The notes under the pieces are model-generated. The model was not told where the DNA came from. It saw nothing but the letters and a program-made list of their open reading frames with translations, and did not search any database. 64,000 nucleotides of DNA from Phycisphaerales bacterium (GTDB lineage Bacteria > Planctomycetota > Phycisphaerae > Phycisphaerales > UBA1924), in assembly GCA_020850415.1 (NCBI GenBank), contig JADZER010000055.1:1-64000 (forward strand). Reading direction: 5' to 3'. Below, piece after piece: positions 33,469-41,160 of this stretch. How positions within the stretch are numbered: the stretch's first letter is position 1; every line of letters starts with the position of its first letter. Both the position numbers and the translations under genes were made by a program.

Positions 33469-33894
33469 ATGACCGGGTCACCCATGTCAGGACGAGTCTC
33501 GCTCATCAACGACCGCGACCAGATCAACGCCCTCCAGGATCTGATCGTCGAGGGCGCCGAGGAGATGGGCTACGCCAAGGGCGCACGATTCGCCCTGCGC
33601 CTGGCCGTGGAGGAGGCCATCGCCAACGCCTTCCGCCACGGCCATAAGAATCTCCCCGCCGACACCCCCGTCGAGGTCGCCTACGACCTCAGCGACGAAC
33701 GCGTCTTTGTCTCCGTCGAGGACCAGGGCCCGGGATTCGTCCCCGACGCCGTCCCCGACCCCACGCTCGACGAGAACCTCGAGACCCCCGGAGGCCGGGG
33801 GCTGGTCCTCATGCGGGCCTACATGACCCGGATCGCACACAACCCGACCGGCAACCGCGTCGAGATGGAGCTCCGGCGGCCAGAATCGGTCTGA
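33469..33894 (+). CDS. RsbW/SpoIIAB-like anti-sigma factor serine kinase
   Basis: A 141-residue GHKL ATPase (HATPase_c). The N box is [17 protein letters not shown], the G1 box [10 protein letters not shown] and the G2 box [12 protein letters not shown]. That is the full set for a small serine kinase/anti-sigma factor. ATG 33,469 is chosen; ATG 33,484 ([15 protein letters not shown]) is equally possible. It pairs with the STAS gene 66 bases upstream in a partner-switching module. A sigma factor is not encoded next door; the primary-type sigma gene at 41.2 kb is not a usual target. Confidence 0.88.
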   Translation: MTGSPMSGRVSLINDRDQINALQDLIVEGAEEMGYAKGARFALRLAVEEAIANAFRHGHKNLPADTPVEVAYDLSDERVFVSVEDQGPGFVPDAVPDPTLDENLETPGGRGLVLMRAYMTRIAHNPTGNRVEMELRRPESV

Positions 33895-33926
33895 ACCGCC
33901 CCGGCAAGGCTGGAGGGTGGTTTCCA

Positions 33927-33990
33927 GGGGGGCCTCGTGGGGGCCTCGCGGGGGGCCTCGTGGGTGCCTCCAAGGGGGGTTCTGGGCGCG
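33927..33990 (+). repeat. G-run tandem repeat between rsbW-like and iscS
   Basis: Four imperfect 11-12-base units, each CCTCGY followed by a run of G (CCTCGTGGGGG, CCTCGCGGGGGG, CCTCGTGGGTG, CCTCCAAGGGGGG). Six G-runs of three or more on the plus strand give G-quadruplex potential, about 90 bases before ATG 34,076. Confidence 0.75.
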
Positions 33991-34013
33991 TTGTCCGGGC
34001 CAGCGCCAGGCTC

Positions 34014-34031
34014 TAGAATGGAATGATTCTA
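34014..34031 (+). promoter_or_regulatory. Palindrome upstream of iscS
   Basis: TAGAAT-GGAATG-ATTCTA is a perfect 6-bp inverted repeat with a 6-base centre, AT-rich in a GC-rich setting, 45 bases before the iscS start. It could be an operator or part of the promoter (the only AT-rich patch there). No IscR gene is in the window. Confidence 0.4.
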
Positions 34032-34075
34032 AATCTCGATACCGACCGCCGGCCGGATGGCCGGGGAGATTGACC

Positions 34076-35308
34076 ATGCGACTGCCCATCTACATGGACC
34101 ACGCGGCGACGACGCCCTGCGACCCCAGGGTCGTGGAGGCGATGCTGCCGTATTTCACGGAGAAGTTCGGCAACCCCGGCAGCCGGAACCACGCCTTCGG
34201 CTGGGAGGCCGAGGAGGGGGTGGAGACCGCCCGGCGCCAGGTCGCCGACCTGCTCGGGGCCGACCGCAAGGAGATCGTCTTCACCAGCGGCGCCACGGAG
34301 AGCAACAACATCGCCATCAAGGGGGCGGCGTACATGTACGCCCGGGCCGGGGCGGGGCAGAGCGGGCGCGGGCACATCATCAGCTGCGCGATCGAGCACA
34401 AGGCGGTGCTCGACCCCTGCAAGCGCCTGGCCAAGGAGGGCTTCGAGGTCACCTTCCTCGACCCCGGCGCCGACGGGGTCATCACCCGCGCGATGGTCGA
34501 GGGCGCGATGCGCCCCGACACCATCCTGGTCAGCCTCATGTGGGCCAACAACGAGATCGGGACCATCAACGAGGTCCCCGAGATCGGCGCCCTCTGCCAT
34601 GAGCGGGAGGTCGTCTTCCACACCGACGCGACCCAGTGGGCCGGCAAGATGCCCGTCGATGTCGACGCCGACAACATCGACCTGCTCAGCATGAGCGGGC
34701 ACAAGATCTACGGACCCAAGGGCGTCGGCGTGCTGTATGTCCGCCGGCGCAAGCCACGCGTCCGCCTGCAGGCCCTCGTCGACGGCGGCGGGCAGGAGCG
34801 CAACTTCCGCTCCGGCACGCTCAATGTCACCGGCATCGTCGGCATGGGCAAGGCGTGCGAAATCGCCCGGGCCGAGATGGACGCCGACCGCGAGCGGCTG
34901 CTCAAGCTCCGCAAGAAGCTCGAGGACCGCGTGACGGCGGCCCTGGATGTGGTCCAGATCAACGGCCACGCCGAGAAGCGGCTGCCCCACCTGACCAACA
35001 TCTCCTTCGGCTTCGTCGAGGGCGAGGGGCTGATGATGGCGTGCAAGGACATCGCCATGAGCTCGGGCTCGGCCTGCACCAGCGCCAGCCTCGAGCCCAG
35101 CTATGTCCTCAAGGGCCTGGGCGTCGGCGACGAGCTGGCCCACAGCTCGCTCCGCCTCAGCCTGGGGCGCTGGACGACCGACGAGGAGGTCGAGTTCGCG
35201 GGCGCGAAGATCATCGAGGGCGTCACCAAGCTCCGCAAGCTCAGCCCCCTCTACGACATGCACAAGGAAGGCATCGACATCAGCAAGATCGAATGGGCGG
35301 CTCACTAG
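34076..35308 (+). CDS. iscS: Cysteine desulfurase IscS/NifS-like
   Basis: PLP-dependent cysteine desulfurase providing persulfide sulfur for Fe-S clusters (L-Cys to L-Ala). The 410-residue product has [19 protein letters not shown], the cofactor region [15 protein letters not shown], the PLP lysine in [14 protein letters not shown] and the catalytic Cys loop [14 protein letters not shown], ending at the usual length. GGGGAG upstream fixes ATG 34,076. It is first of iscS-iscU-iscA, with no iscR, hscB, hscA or fdx. A repeat element separates it from iscU. Confidence 0.94.
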   Translation: MRLPIYMDHAATTPCDPRVVEAMLPYFTEKFGNPGSRNHAFGWEAEEGVETARRQVADLLGADRKEIVFTSGATESNNIAIKGAAYMYARAGAGQSGRGHIISCAIEHKAVLDPCKRLAKEGFEVTFLDPGADGVITRAMVEGAMRPDTILVSLMWANNEIGTINEVPEIGALCHEREVVFHTDATQWAGKMPVDVDADNIDLLSMSGHKIYGPKGVGVLYVRRRKPRVRLQALVDGGGQERNFRSGTLNVTGIVGMGKACEIARAEMDADRERLLKLRKKLEDRVTAALDVVQINGHAEKRLPHLTNISFGFVEGEGLMMACKDIAMSSGSACTSASLEPSYVLKGLGVGDELAHSSLRLSLGRWTTDEEVEFAGAKIIEGVTKLRKLSPLYDMHKEGIDISKIEWAAH

Positions 35309-35400
35309 AAATGGCAAATGGGCAAATGGCAAATAGCACATCAAGACTGGCGCCCCGAATCGCTCGGCTCTGATTTGCTATTTGCCATTTGCTATTTGGA
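35309..35400. repeat. AT-rich palindromic repeat element between iscS and iscU
   Basis: The left arm holds three GGCAAAT-type 7-mers (GCAAATGGGCAAATGGCAAAT, 35,314-35,334, in part) and the right arm the complement (TGCTATTTGCCATTTGCTAT, 35,377-35,396). A 35-40-base spacer separates them, so a long imperfect hairpin can form in the mRNA. The right arm ends eight bases before the iscU start. It is the only AT-rich stretch in the operon. Confidence 0.8.
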
Positions 35401-35408
35401 GATCTGAA

Positions 35409-35867
35409 ATGGCCTACAGCCAAAAAGTCGTGGATCACTACGAGAACCCCCGCAATGTCGGCAACTTCGGCACCGGGGAACAGGTCAAGAAGCGGACGGA
35501 CATCGGCGTCGGGCTCGTCGGCGCGCCCGAGTGCGGCGATGTCATGCAGCTCCAGATCAAGGTCGACGAATCGACCGGCAAGATCGAGGACGCCAGGTTC
35601 AAGTGCTTCGGCTGCGGGTCGGCGATCGCCAGCTCGTCGCTGGCCACCGAGTGGCTCAAGGGCAAGACCCTCGACGAGGGCATGGCGATCCGAAACACCG
35701 AGATCGTCGAGGAGCTGAGCCTGCCGCCGGTCAAGATTCACTGCTCGGTCCTGGCCGAGGACGCCATCAAGGCCGCCATCGCAGACTACCAAGCCAAGCA
35801 TGGGGCCAAGCATGGGGCCAAGCATGGGGCCGAGCCTGGGGCCAAGCACGGGTCCGAGAAGGCCTGA
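35409..35867 (+). CDS. iscU: Iron-sulfur cluster scaffold IscU with His/Lys-rich tail
   Basis: Scaffold on which Fe-S clusters are built. The 152-residue product has all three ligand cysteines: APECGDVM, FKCFGCGSA and VKIHCSVLAEDA, and begins YSQKVVDHYENPRNVGNFG. A normal IscU ends near VLAEDAIKAAIADY; here a tail of about 24 residues follows (AKHGAKHGAKHGAEPGAKHG), encoded by five 12-base tandem repeats. It might bind metal or be neutral. ATG 35,409 with GGAGA upstream is the start. It follows iscS across a repeat element and precedes iscA. Confidence 0.93.
   Translation: MAYSQKVVDHYENPRNVGNFGTGEQVKKRTDIGVGLVGAPECGDVMQLQIKVDESTGKIEDARFKCFGCGSAIASSSLATEWLKGKTLDEGMAIRNTEIVEELSLPPVKIHCSVLAEDAIKAAIADYQAKHGAKHGAKHGAEPGAKHGSEKA
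35793..35852 (+). repeat. Five 12-base tandem repeats at the 3' end of iscU
   Basis: Units of GCCAAGCATGGG at 35,793, 35,805 and 35,817, then diverged units at 35,829 (GCCGAGCCTGGG) and 35,841 (GCCAAGCACGGG). The 12-base period keeps the frame and adds four residues per unit. Confidence 0.9.
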
Positions 35868-35990
35868 GCCGGCGTCCGTGAAACCCGGGCACGCCCTGGG
35901 CGTACTATCCATGAACCGGGCCATGCCGGCCCAAACCCGGCCCAAGCCCGGCCCAACACCGGCCCCACCCCCGGCCCGACGGAGACGATC

Positions 35991-36356
35991 ATGAGCCAGA
36001 CGCACACCACCGACGCCACCGACACCGGCGTCATCCTCACCGAGACCGCCGCCCGCGAGATCAGGACCATCATCGACCAGCAGGAGCTCGACAAGGATAA
36101 GGTCTGCCTCCGCGTCGGCGTCAAGGGCGGCGGCTGCTCGGGCTTCAGCTATGTCTTGGACCTCACCGAGAACCAGAAGGACACCGACGAGGTCTTCGAG
36201 CGCCACGGGGTCAAGATCATCTGCGACCCCAAGAGCCTGCTCTACCTCAACGGCACAACCATCGACTTCCGCGACGAGATCATGGGGCGCGGCTTCGTCT
36301 TCAGCAACCCCAACGCCACCAGCACCTGCGGCTGCGGGTCGAGCTTCACCGCCTAG
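35991..36356 (+). CDS. iscA: IscA/ErpA-type Fe-S cluster carrier
   Basis: A-type carrier delivering [2Fe-2S]/[4Fe-4S] clusters. The 121-residue product has the HesB/IscA core: VILTETAAREIRTIIDQQEL, VGVKGGGCSGFSYVLDLTEN with the first Cys, DPKSLLYLNGTTIDF and STCGCGSSFTA with the last two. GAGACG upstream of ATG 35,991 is a modest ribosome site. It is third in the isc set; the 120-base spacer after iscU contains repeated CCGGCCCAA-type units. ErpA versus IscA cannot be told apart here. Confidence 0.93.
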   Translation: MSQTHTTDATDTGVILTETAAREIRTIIDQQELDKDKVCLRVGVKGGGCSGFSYVLDLTENQKDTDEVFERHGVKIICDPKSLLYLNGTTIDFRDEIMGRGFVFSNPNATSTCGCGSSFTA

Positions 36357-36658
36357 CCCACCCCGCCCAACCCAACCGCTTCCGGGAGCCCGGGCCCACC
36401 GCCCGGGCTCTTTCGTTCGCCGCTCGGGTGACTCCGGAGGAATCCTGAGACGCCGCTTCCCGGACCGGCGCGGACGCGGTATCCTCCACAGATCGATTGA
36501 CGCCGATCGCTGGCGTGCTGGCGCCGGACCTCCGCCGCGGACCTCGACCTGCCCCGGCCCGGTTCGCATGATGTGCGGGGTTCGGAGCGTGTGGCGTCTC
36601 GGGTGGCGGTCTGGGCCGGGTGGGCTCCGCGCGAGCGGCCCGGTGTGGAAGGATTCTC
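36357..36658 (+). other. Intergenic region before the ACT-domain gene
   Basis: Aside from the isc terminator at 36,387, this 302-base stretch must carry the promoter of the ACT-domain gene. I see no convincing -35/-10 pair and no conserved hairpin besides the terminator. Confidence 0.5.
36387..36413 (+). terminator. Intrinsic terminator of the isc operon
   Basis: AGCCCGGGC (36,387-36,395) pairs perfectly with GCCCGGGCT (36,401-36,409) over the loop CCACC, followed by CTTTC. It is 31 bases after the iscA stop. Confidence 0.8.
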
Positions 36659-37141
36659 ATGGCCGAGGCAGCGACGCCGGTCGAGACAACCCAGGGCTAC
36701 TCCCCGCCGACCGTCACGCAGTTCAGCGTGTTCCTCGACAACCGCGTCGGCAAGCTGTACGACCTCGTCGAGGCGTTCGCCGACTCGCCCAGTTGCTACA
36801 TCTGCGCCCTCTCGGTCCACGAGGCCGCCGACCACGCCGTCGTGCGCCTCATCACCAACAACGCCCGGGCCGCCAAGGACATCCTCCAGGACAACCGCCT
36901 GCCCTTCTGCCAGACCGATGTCCTGATCGTGGAGTTCACCAAGGGCCACTCGCTCAGCGGCATGTGCCTGAGCCTGCTCGGCGCCGAGCTGAACATCCAG
37001 TTCGCCTACCCCCTCATGCTCCGCCCCAACGGCTCCCCCACCATCGCGCTCGCCGTCGACGACAAGTTCCTCGCCGGGCAGATCCTCCGCCGGAAGGAGT
37101 TCCGCCTGCTGGGCGAGGCGGATATTCGGGATGTGCGGTGA
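36659..37141 (+). CDS. ACT-domain protein
   Basis: A 160-residue protein with two ACT-like beta-alpha-beta-beta-alpha-beta units: VTQFSVFLDNRVGKLYDLVE then VHEAADHAVVRLITNN, and a second one around SLLGAELNIQFAYPLMLRPN, IALAVDDKFLAGQIL. ACT domains bind amino acids and regulate enzymes; a free-standing tandem ACT protein is probably a regulator of amino-acid metabolism. AAGGA precedes ATG 36,659. It is not linked to a biosynthetic operon, so the ligand is unknown. Confidence 0.8.
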   Translation: MAEAATPVETTQGYSPPTVTQFSVFLDNRVGKLYDLVEAFADSPSCYICALSVHEAADHAVVRLITNNARAAKDILQDNRLPFCQTDVLIVEFTKGHSLSGMCLSLLGAELNIQFAYPLMLRPNGSPTIALAVDDKFLAGQILRRKEFRLLGEADIRDVR

Positions 37142-37234
37142 GAGGATCGCCGGGGGGCCCGCGACATGTGATTTCAGAGATCGGTGGCCCGCGGGTCTCG
37201 CCGTGGTACGGTTGGCGTATCACGGGGATCCGCC

Positions 37235-38143
37235 ATGCATGATCGGACTTGGGCTATCTGGGCAATCTTCGCTGCCTCCGCACTCGCGGCGGGCGCGGCG
37301 GGCCAGGCCCAGTTCGTGCCAGGCCACTTCTACACGCCCCTCGACGGCGGCCAAGTCGTCGAGTGGGACGGCTCGCTGAACGAGGTCAGGAGGTTCAGCA
37401 TCCCCGGCTTCGGCGGGGCGGCTGGGGCAACCTTCAGCGGCGATGGATACCTCGCATTCATCGGGAGGCCGGCGCAGGATGTCGCACGGGTCATCCAGGT
37501 GGACGCAGACGGCAATGTGATACGTCAGTCGGCCGAGATCCAGGGCGGGTCGATGGGGCGAGGCACATTCCTCGACTACGACCCGAGGTCGTCACGGTTC
37601 ATTGTGGCGGATGTAGAGCGAGTGACCTTCCTCAACAGTGAGCTGGATCATCTCTCGTCAACGCCGGAGATCTTCGAGCGAGCATCCGGTGTCGCGTTCA
37701 AGAACAACGGCGAGTTCTACGCCGTCGATCAGTTCACCAAGCTCCTCTCTGCTTTCGACAGCGAGGGACAGCTCTTGAGTCAGACCCCCATCAGCGGCTG
37801 GAACAACACGGGCATGGACATCGCGGCGGATGGCGCCGTGTACTACACGAGCTACTTTGACCGAGTGGTCTACCGGTTCGACCCCAACACCGGCGAGACG
37901 ACGCTCGCGCACGATCAGTTCGATGGGGAAGATGTCATCGACCTCCAGATACTCCCAGACGGCCGGTTCCTCGTATCGGCGCAGTCCGGCCCGTCGTTCC
38001 TCTTCGACGAGCAGTGGAACCTGCTCGCCAAGTCCGAGTACTTCAACGGCGTGGGCGACTCGACGGTTTACTTCGTGCCGGGACCCGGAGTGCTGTTGGC
38101 CATGCTGCCATGCGGTGCGATGGCGTGCCGCCGAAAGAGGTAA
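37235..38143 (+). CDS. Secreted beta-propeller-like protein with sorting tail
   Basis: A 302-residue product: signal peptide (AIFAASALAAGAAGQAQ), then repeated short beta motifs like those of NHL/SMP-30 propellers (GGQVVEWDGSLNEVRRFSIP, VIQVDADGNVIRQSAEIQGG, YRFDPNTGETTLAHDQ, LQILPDGRFLVSA). The end, VPGPGVLLAMLPCGAMACRRKR, is a PEP-CTERM-like tail, somewhat degenerate in the helix (PCGAMAC). ATG 37,235 has GGGGA upstream. Codon use is less GC-biased than in the neighbours. A perfect inverted repeat pair follows immediately downstream. Confidence 0.78.
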   Translation: MHDRTWAIWAIFAASALAAGAAGQAQFVPGHFYTPLDGGQVVEWDGSLNEVRRFSIPGFGGAAGATFSGDGYLAFIGRPAQDVARVIQVDADGNVIRQSAEIQGGSMGRGTFLDYDPRSSRFIVADVERVTFLNSELDHLSSTPEIFERASGVAFKNNGEFYAVDQFTKLLSAFDSEGQLLSQTPISGWNNTGMDIAADGAVYYTSYFDRVVYRFDPNTGETTLAHDQFDGEDVIDLQILPDGRFLVSAQSGPSFLFDEQWNLLAKSEYFNGVGDSTVYFVPGPGVLLAMLPCGAMACRRKR

Positions 38144-38155
38144 TCGATGGGCTCG

Positions 38156-38232
38156 GTGTGCCACGGCCGTGTCGGCCGTGCGATCGCAGGACGGTTGCCC
38201 GAACACACACGGCCGACACGGCCGTGGCACAC
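38156..38232. repeat. Perfect 25-bp inverted repeat pair (REP-pair/BIME-like)
   Basis: GTGTGCCACGGCCGTGTCGG begins the left arm (38,156-38,180) and its exact complement is at 38,208-38,232; the spacer is 27 bases. Each arm itself contains the hairpin CGGCCG-TGT-CGGCCG. The 13-base core GGCCGTGTCGGCC is identical to that of the REP-like repeats around the RAYT gene at 14.2-15 kb. It lies between two convergent genes. Confidence 0.85.
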
Positions 38233-38259
38233 AAGAAGGCGCCCCTCGCAAGCCGGCCG

Positions 38260-39258
38260 CTACGCCAGCCCCTTCCGCCCCAGCCACCGCTCCGCGTCCA
38301 GCGCGGCCGCGCACCCCATCCCCGCGGCCGTCACCGCCTGGCGGTACTCGGAGTCCGCCACATCGCCCGCGGCGAACACGCCGTCGATGTTGGTGTGGCT
38401 GTGCCGGGTGGCGAGGCTGATGTAGCCCTTGTCGTCGAACTCCAGGGCCGTGCCGCGGAGGAACTTGGTCGAGGGCGTGTGGCCGATGGCGACGAACAAG
38501 CCCTTGACCCGCAGCTCGCTGCGCTCGCCGGTCACGGTGTCCTCGAGCACGACCGCGCGGAGCTTCTCGTTCTTGCCGACCTCGCCCTCGCTCAGGCAGT
38601 CCACGACGGCCTTGTTCCACTCGACCCTGGCGTTGGGCTTGGAGAGCAGGCGTTCCTGCATCACCTTGCTGGCCCGCAGCGTGTCGCGCCGGTGGATCAC
38701 ATGCACGGTCGAGGCGAACTTGGTGAGGTAGGTCGCCTCCTCCATCGCCGTGTCCCCGCCGCCGACGACGGCCAGCGGCTGGTTCCGGAAGAAGGGCAGC
38801 GCCCCGTCGCACACCGCGCACGCGCTGACGCCGCCGCCGGCCCGGGCGAGGCGCATCTCGCTCTCCAGCCCGATCCAGTTGGCGGTGGCGCCGGTGGCGA
38901 TGATGACGGCGTGGGCCCGGATCGCCCGCCCCTCGGAGGTGTGCAGCGTGTGCGGGCCGCCGGGGACGAACTCACACCGGGTGATGTCCTCGCCGAGGAT
39001 CTCGGTCCCGAACCGCTCCGCCTGGGCCTGGAACTTCATCATCATCTCGGGCCCGGCGACGCCCTCCGGGAACCCGGGGTAGTTCTCGACCTCGGTGGTC
39101 AGCATGAGCTGCCCGCCGGGCAGCACCGGCCCGGGGTCCTGCTTGGGCACGCCGACCACGACCACGGGGTCGAGGTTCGCGCGGGCGGCGTAGATCGCCG
39201 CGGTCCAGCCAGCCGGGCCCGAACCGATGATCACGAGCTTGTGGATCGTCTCTGCCAT
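38260..39258 (-). CDS. trxB: Thioredoxin-disulfide reductase
   Basis: FAD/NADPH thioredoxin reductase. The 332-residue product has FAD-binding GSGPAGWTAAIYAARA, the redox-active CAVC in GGGVSACAVCDGALPFF, NADPH-binding VVGGGDTAMEEATYL then HRRDTLRASK, and the C-terminal FAD motif GVFAAGDVADSEYRQAVTAA. The length (about 320) is normal. ATG 39,258 is the start. A downstream gene is not coupled to it. Thioredoxin itself is not in the window. Confidence 0.96.
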   Translation of the reverse strand: MAETIHKLVIIGSGPAGWTAAIYAARANLDPVVVVGVPKQDPGPVLPGGQLMLTTEVENYPGFPEGVAGPEMMMKFQAQAERFGTEILGEDITRCEFVPGGPHTLHTSEGRAIRAHAVIIATGATANWIGLESEMRLARAGGGVSACAVCDGALPFFRNQPLAVVGGGDTAMEEATYLTKFASTVHVIHRRDTLRASKVMQERLLSKPNARVEWNKAVVDCLSEGEVGKNEKLRAVVLEDTVTGERSELRVKGLFVAIGHTPSTKFLRGTALEFDDKGYISLATRHSHTNIDGVFAAGDVADSEYRQAVTAAGMGCAAALDAERWLGRKGLA

Positions 39259-39324
39259 GGGATCACACTCACCGCCGGGGGGACCGGACTATTCCCTGCG
39301 GCAGCCCGATCCCCGGGTTGACGC

Positions 39325-40962
39325 TCAGTTGAACCGGCCGCCCTGCTCGAGCGTCTGCCGCACGATCGAGAGCACCGGCGGCCAGAGCAGGTAGTCCCGC
39401 CCCGGGGGCGCGTCGGGCGAGTTCTGCACCTCGTCGGCCCACGACGCCGCGCCGTCGGCCCCGACAGAGAACAGCACGAACTGATCGTCCCGAAGCTGGA
39501 TCGACACATTCGGCGAATCGGGCACCAGGATGCTGATCTCGTGCGGCGGCACACTCGCCGTCGCCGGGAACCGGTCCTTGGTATCCCGCACCGGCACGAA
39601 GAACTCCAGCGGCGGCTGACGCCCGTCCGCCAACGCCGGGTTGAACGGGTCGGCCTCCAACTCCGGCACGAACCGGGGGCGGATGCCCGAGAGGTCCAGC
39701 GGGTAGCTCGCGTGCTCGGCGTGGAAGCCCACCAGGCCCAGCGCGTCGCGCGTCCCGATCAGCTCGACCCGTAGCATCAGCCGGTCGGTGAACATCGGAC
39801 GCATGTCCGGCACCGACCTCGTCACCACCGCCACCGTGTCGCGGACCATGTCGCTGGTGAGGAACCGCTCCACGAAGTAGGGCTTGGCCAGCAGCGGGTC
39901 GTGCGGGCCCCGCGACCAGCGGAACTCATAGTCGCCCCGCAGCGACTCGAGCGTGTCGGTCGTGGAGAACCAGTCGGCGTGGCTCTGGGCTGCCTGCTCC
40001 CACCTCGCCGCCTCGCCGAACAGCCGCAGCGGGCGGTGGGTCGAGCCCAGACGGGCCATCGTGGAGGAGAACAGCTCCGGCCGGACCTTGCCCCGCGCGG
40101 TCATCACCGTGGCGATGAGCTGCTCGGCCCCGATGAAGTCGCCCTTCGGGGCCTGGATGCGCCCGAGAGACAGCGGGCCCCGCTCGTCGGCCAGACGCTC
40201 GATCATGCGTGTGAGCTGCTCGCCGGTCAGCAGGCGGCCGGCGCGGAAGTCCTCGTACGCCACATCGCGCACCCGCTCGGTCGCGCCCGCCATCGCCCGG
40301 AACGCCCACTGCTTCTCGGCGTAGAACTCCCGGTCGGCGATCTGCCTCCCGAAATACACCCAGTCCGTGAGGACATCGATCGCCCCGACCGGGTCGCCCG
40401 CCGCGAGGCGACGCGTCGCCTCGACATGCACCAGGCACTCGGCCTGCTCGAACCGGGGCAGGTACAGATGGCGCGCCGCCGAGAGCAGCGGCGGGTCGCC
40501 CAGGTCCGTGTAGAGCCCCGCCTCGATGAACCCGATCTGGTCGGGGCTCGAGCCCAGCTCGTTGAGCCCGTACGGCTGCGCGAACACCAGCGCCCGGCGG
40601 ATGTCCTCCTCTTTGGTGATCTGGTCCAGCGCCTCGAGCACCGCGACCTGCGCGGGCGCCGTCGCCCACGCCGCCGCTCCCGCCCACGCGCTGCCCGACG
40701 CCGGCTGCAGGGCCGCCGCACGGACCCGGTCCACCCCCGCCGGCGGCGGCTCCATGCCGGCCAGAGCCTTCAGGATGATCGTGTCGCTCCGCCGGTTGTC
40801 CCGGACATCCGCGAACGCGGCGTTCAGCCGGTCCACGAACTCGTCGGCCCGGGCGAACGGCGTGAGAGAGGCAATCGCGACAGCCGCAAGAGCGACCGGG
40901 CGGGCCAGACGGGCGACGAGCGATCCGAGGCCGCGGGACGCGGCGGCAGTCTGGTGGGTCAT
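39325..40962 (-). CDS. Large secreted protein of unknown function
   Basis: A 545-residue product with a signal peptide (LARPVALAAVAIASLTPFARA). The mature part is helical in its first two-thirds (PPLLSAARHLYLPRFEQAEC, LTDWVYFGRQIADREFYAEK), with TPR-like stretches, and a more beta-rich C-terminal third (LRVELIGTRDALGLVGFHAE, ISILVPDSPNVSIQLRDDQF). ATG 40,962 has no strong ribosome site; the open frame continues upstream but is unlikely to be coding. It lies between trxB and the sigma-factor gene on the same strand. No known family is recognised. Confidence 0.75.
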   Translation of the reverse strand: MTHQTAAASRGLGSLVARLARPVALAAVAIASLTPFARADEFVDRLNAAFADVRDNRRSDTIILKALAGMEPPPAGVDRVRAAALQPASGSAWAGAAAWATAPAQVAVLEALDQITKEEDIRRALVFAQPYGLNELGSSPDQIGFIEAGLYTDLGDPPLLSAARHLYLPRFEQAECLVHVEATRRLAAGDPVGAIDVLTDWVYFGRQIADREFYAEKQWAFRAMAGATERVRDVAYEDFRAGRLLTGEQLTRMIERLADERGPLSLGRIQAPKGDFIGAEQLIATVMTARGKVRPELFSSTMARLGSTHRPLRLFGEAARWEQAAQSHADWFSTTDTLESLRGDYEFRWSRGPHDPLLAKPYFVERFLTSDMVRDTVAVVTRSVPDMRPMFTDRLMLRVELIGTRDALGLVGFHAEHASYPLDLSGIRPRFVPELEADPFNPALADGRQPPLEFFVPVRDTKDRFPATASVPPHEISILVPDSPNVSIQLRDDQFVLFSVGADGAASWADEVQNSPDAPPGRDYLLWPPVLSIVRQTLEQGGRFN

Positions 40963-41103
40963 ACCGCGATGGTAGCACGGACGGGGGGATTTGACCGGTG
41001 AGGCCCGCACCGGCCCGGCGTGTCGAGCGCGGGCGCAGCCTTGCCCGCACGGGCTTCCTTGGGCGAACCGCCACAACCCCGCCGGGCGCCCCCAGATCGG
41101 CCG

Positions 41104-41134
41104 CAAAAAGACGAACCGGGCCGTGGGGCCCGGT
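41104..41134 (-). terminator. Intrinsic terminator of the sigma-factor gene
   Basis: On the minus strand CCGGGCC and GGCCCGG (41,133-41,127 and 41,122-41,116) form a stem with a four-base loop, followed by TTCGTCTTTTT. It lies about 28 bases after the sigma-factor stop. Confidence 0.82.
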
Positions 41135-41160
41135 CCGCGAAGCTTCATCATGGGCTGGTG

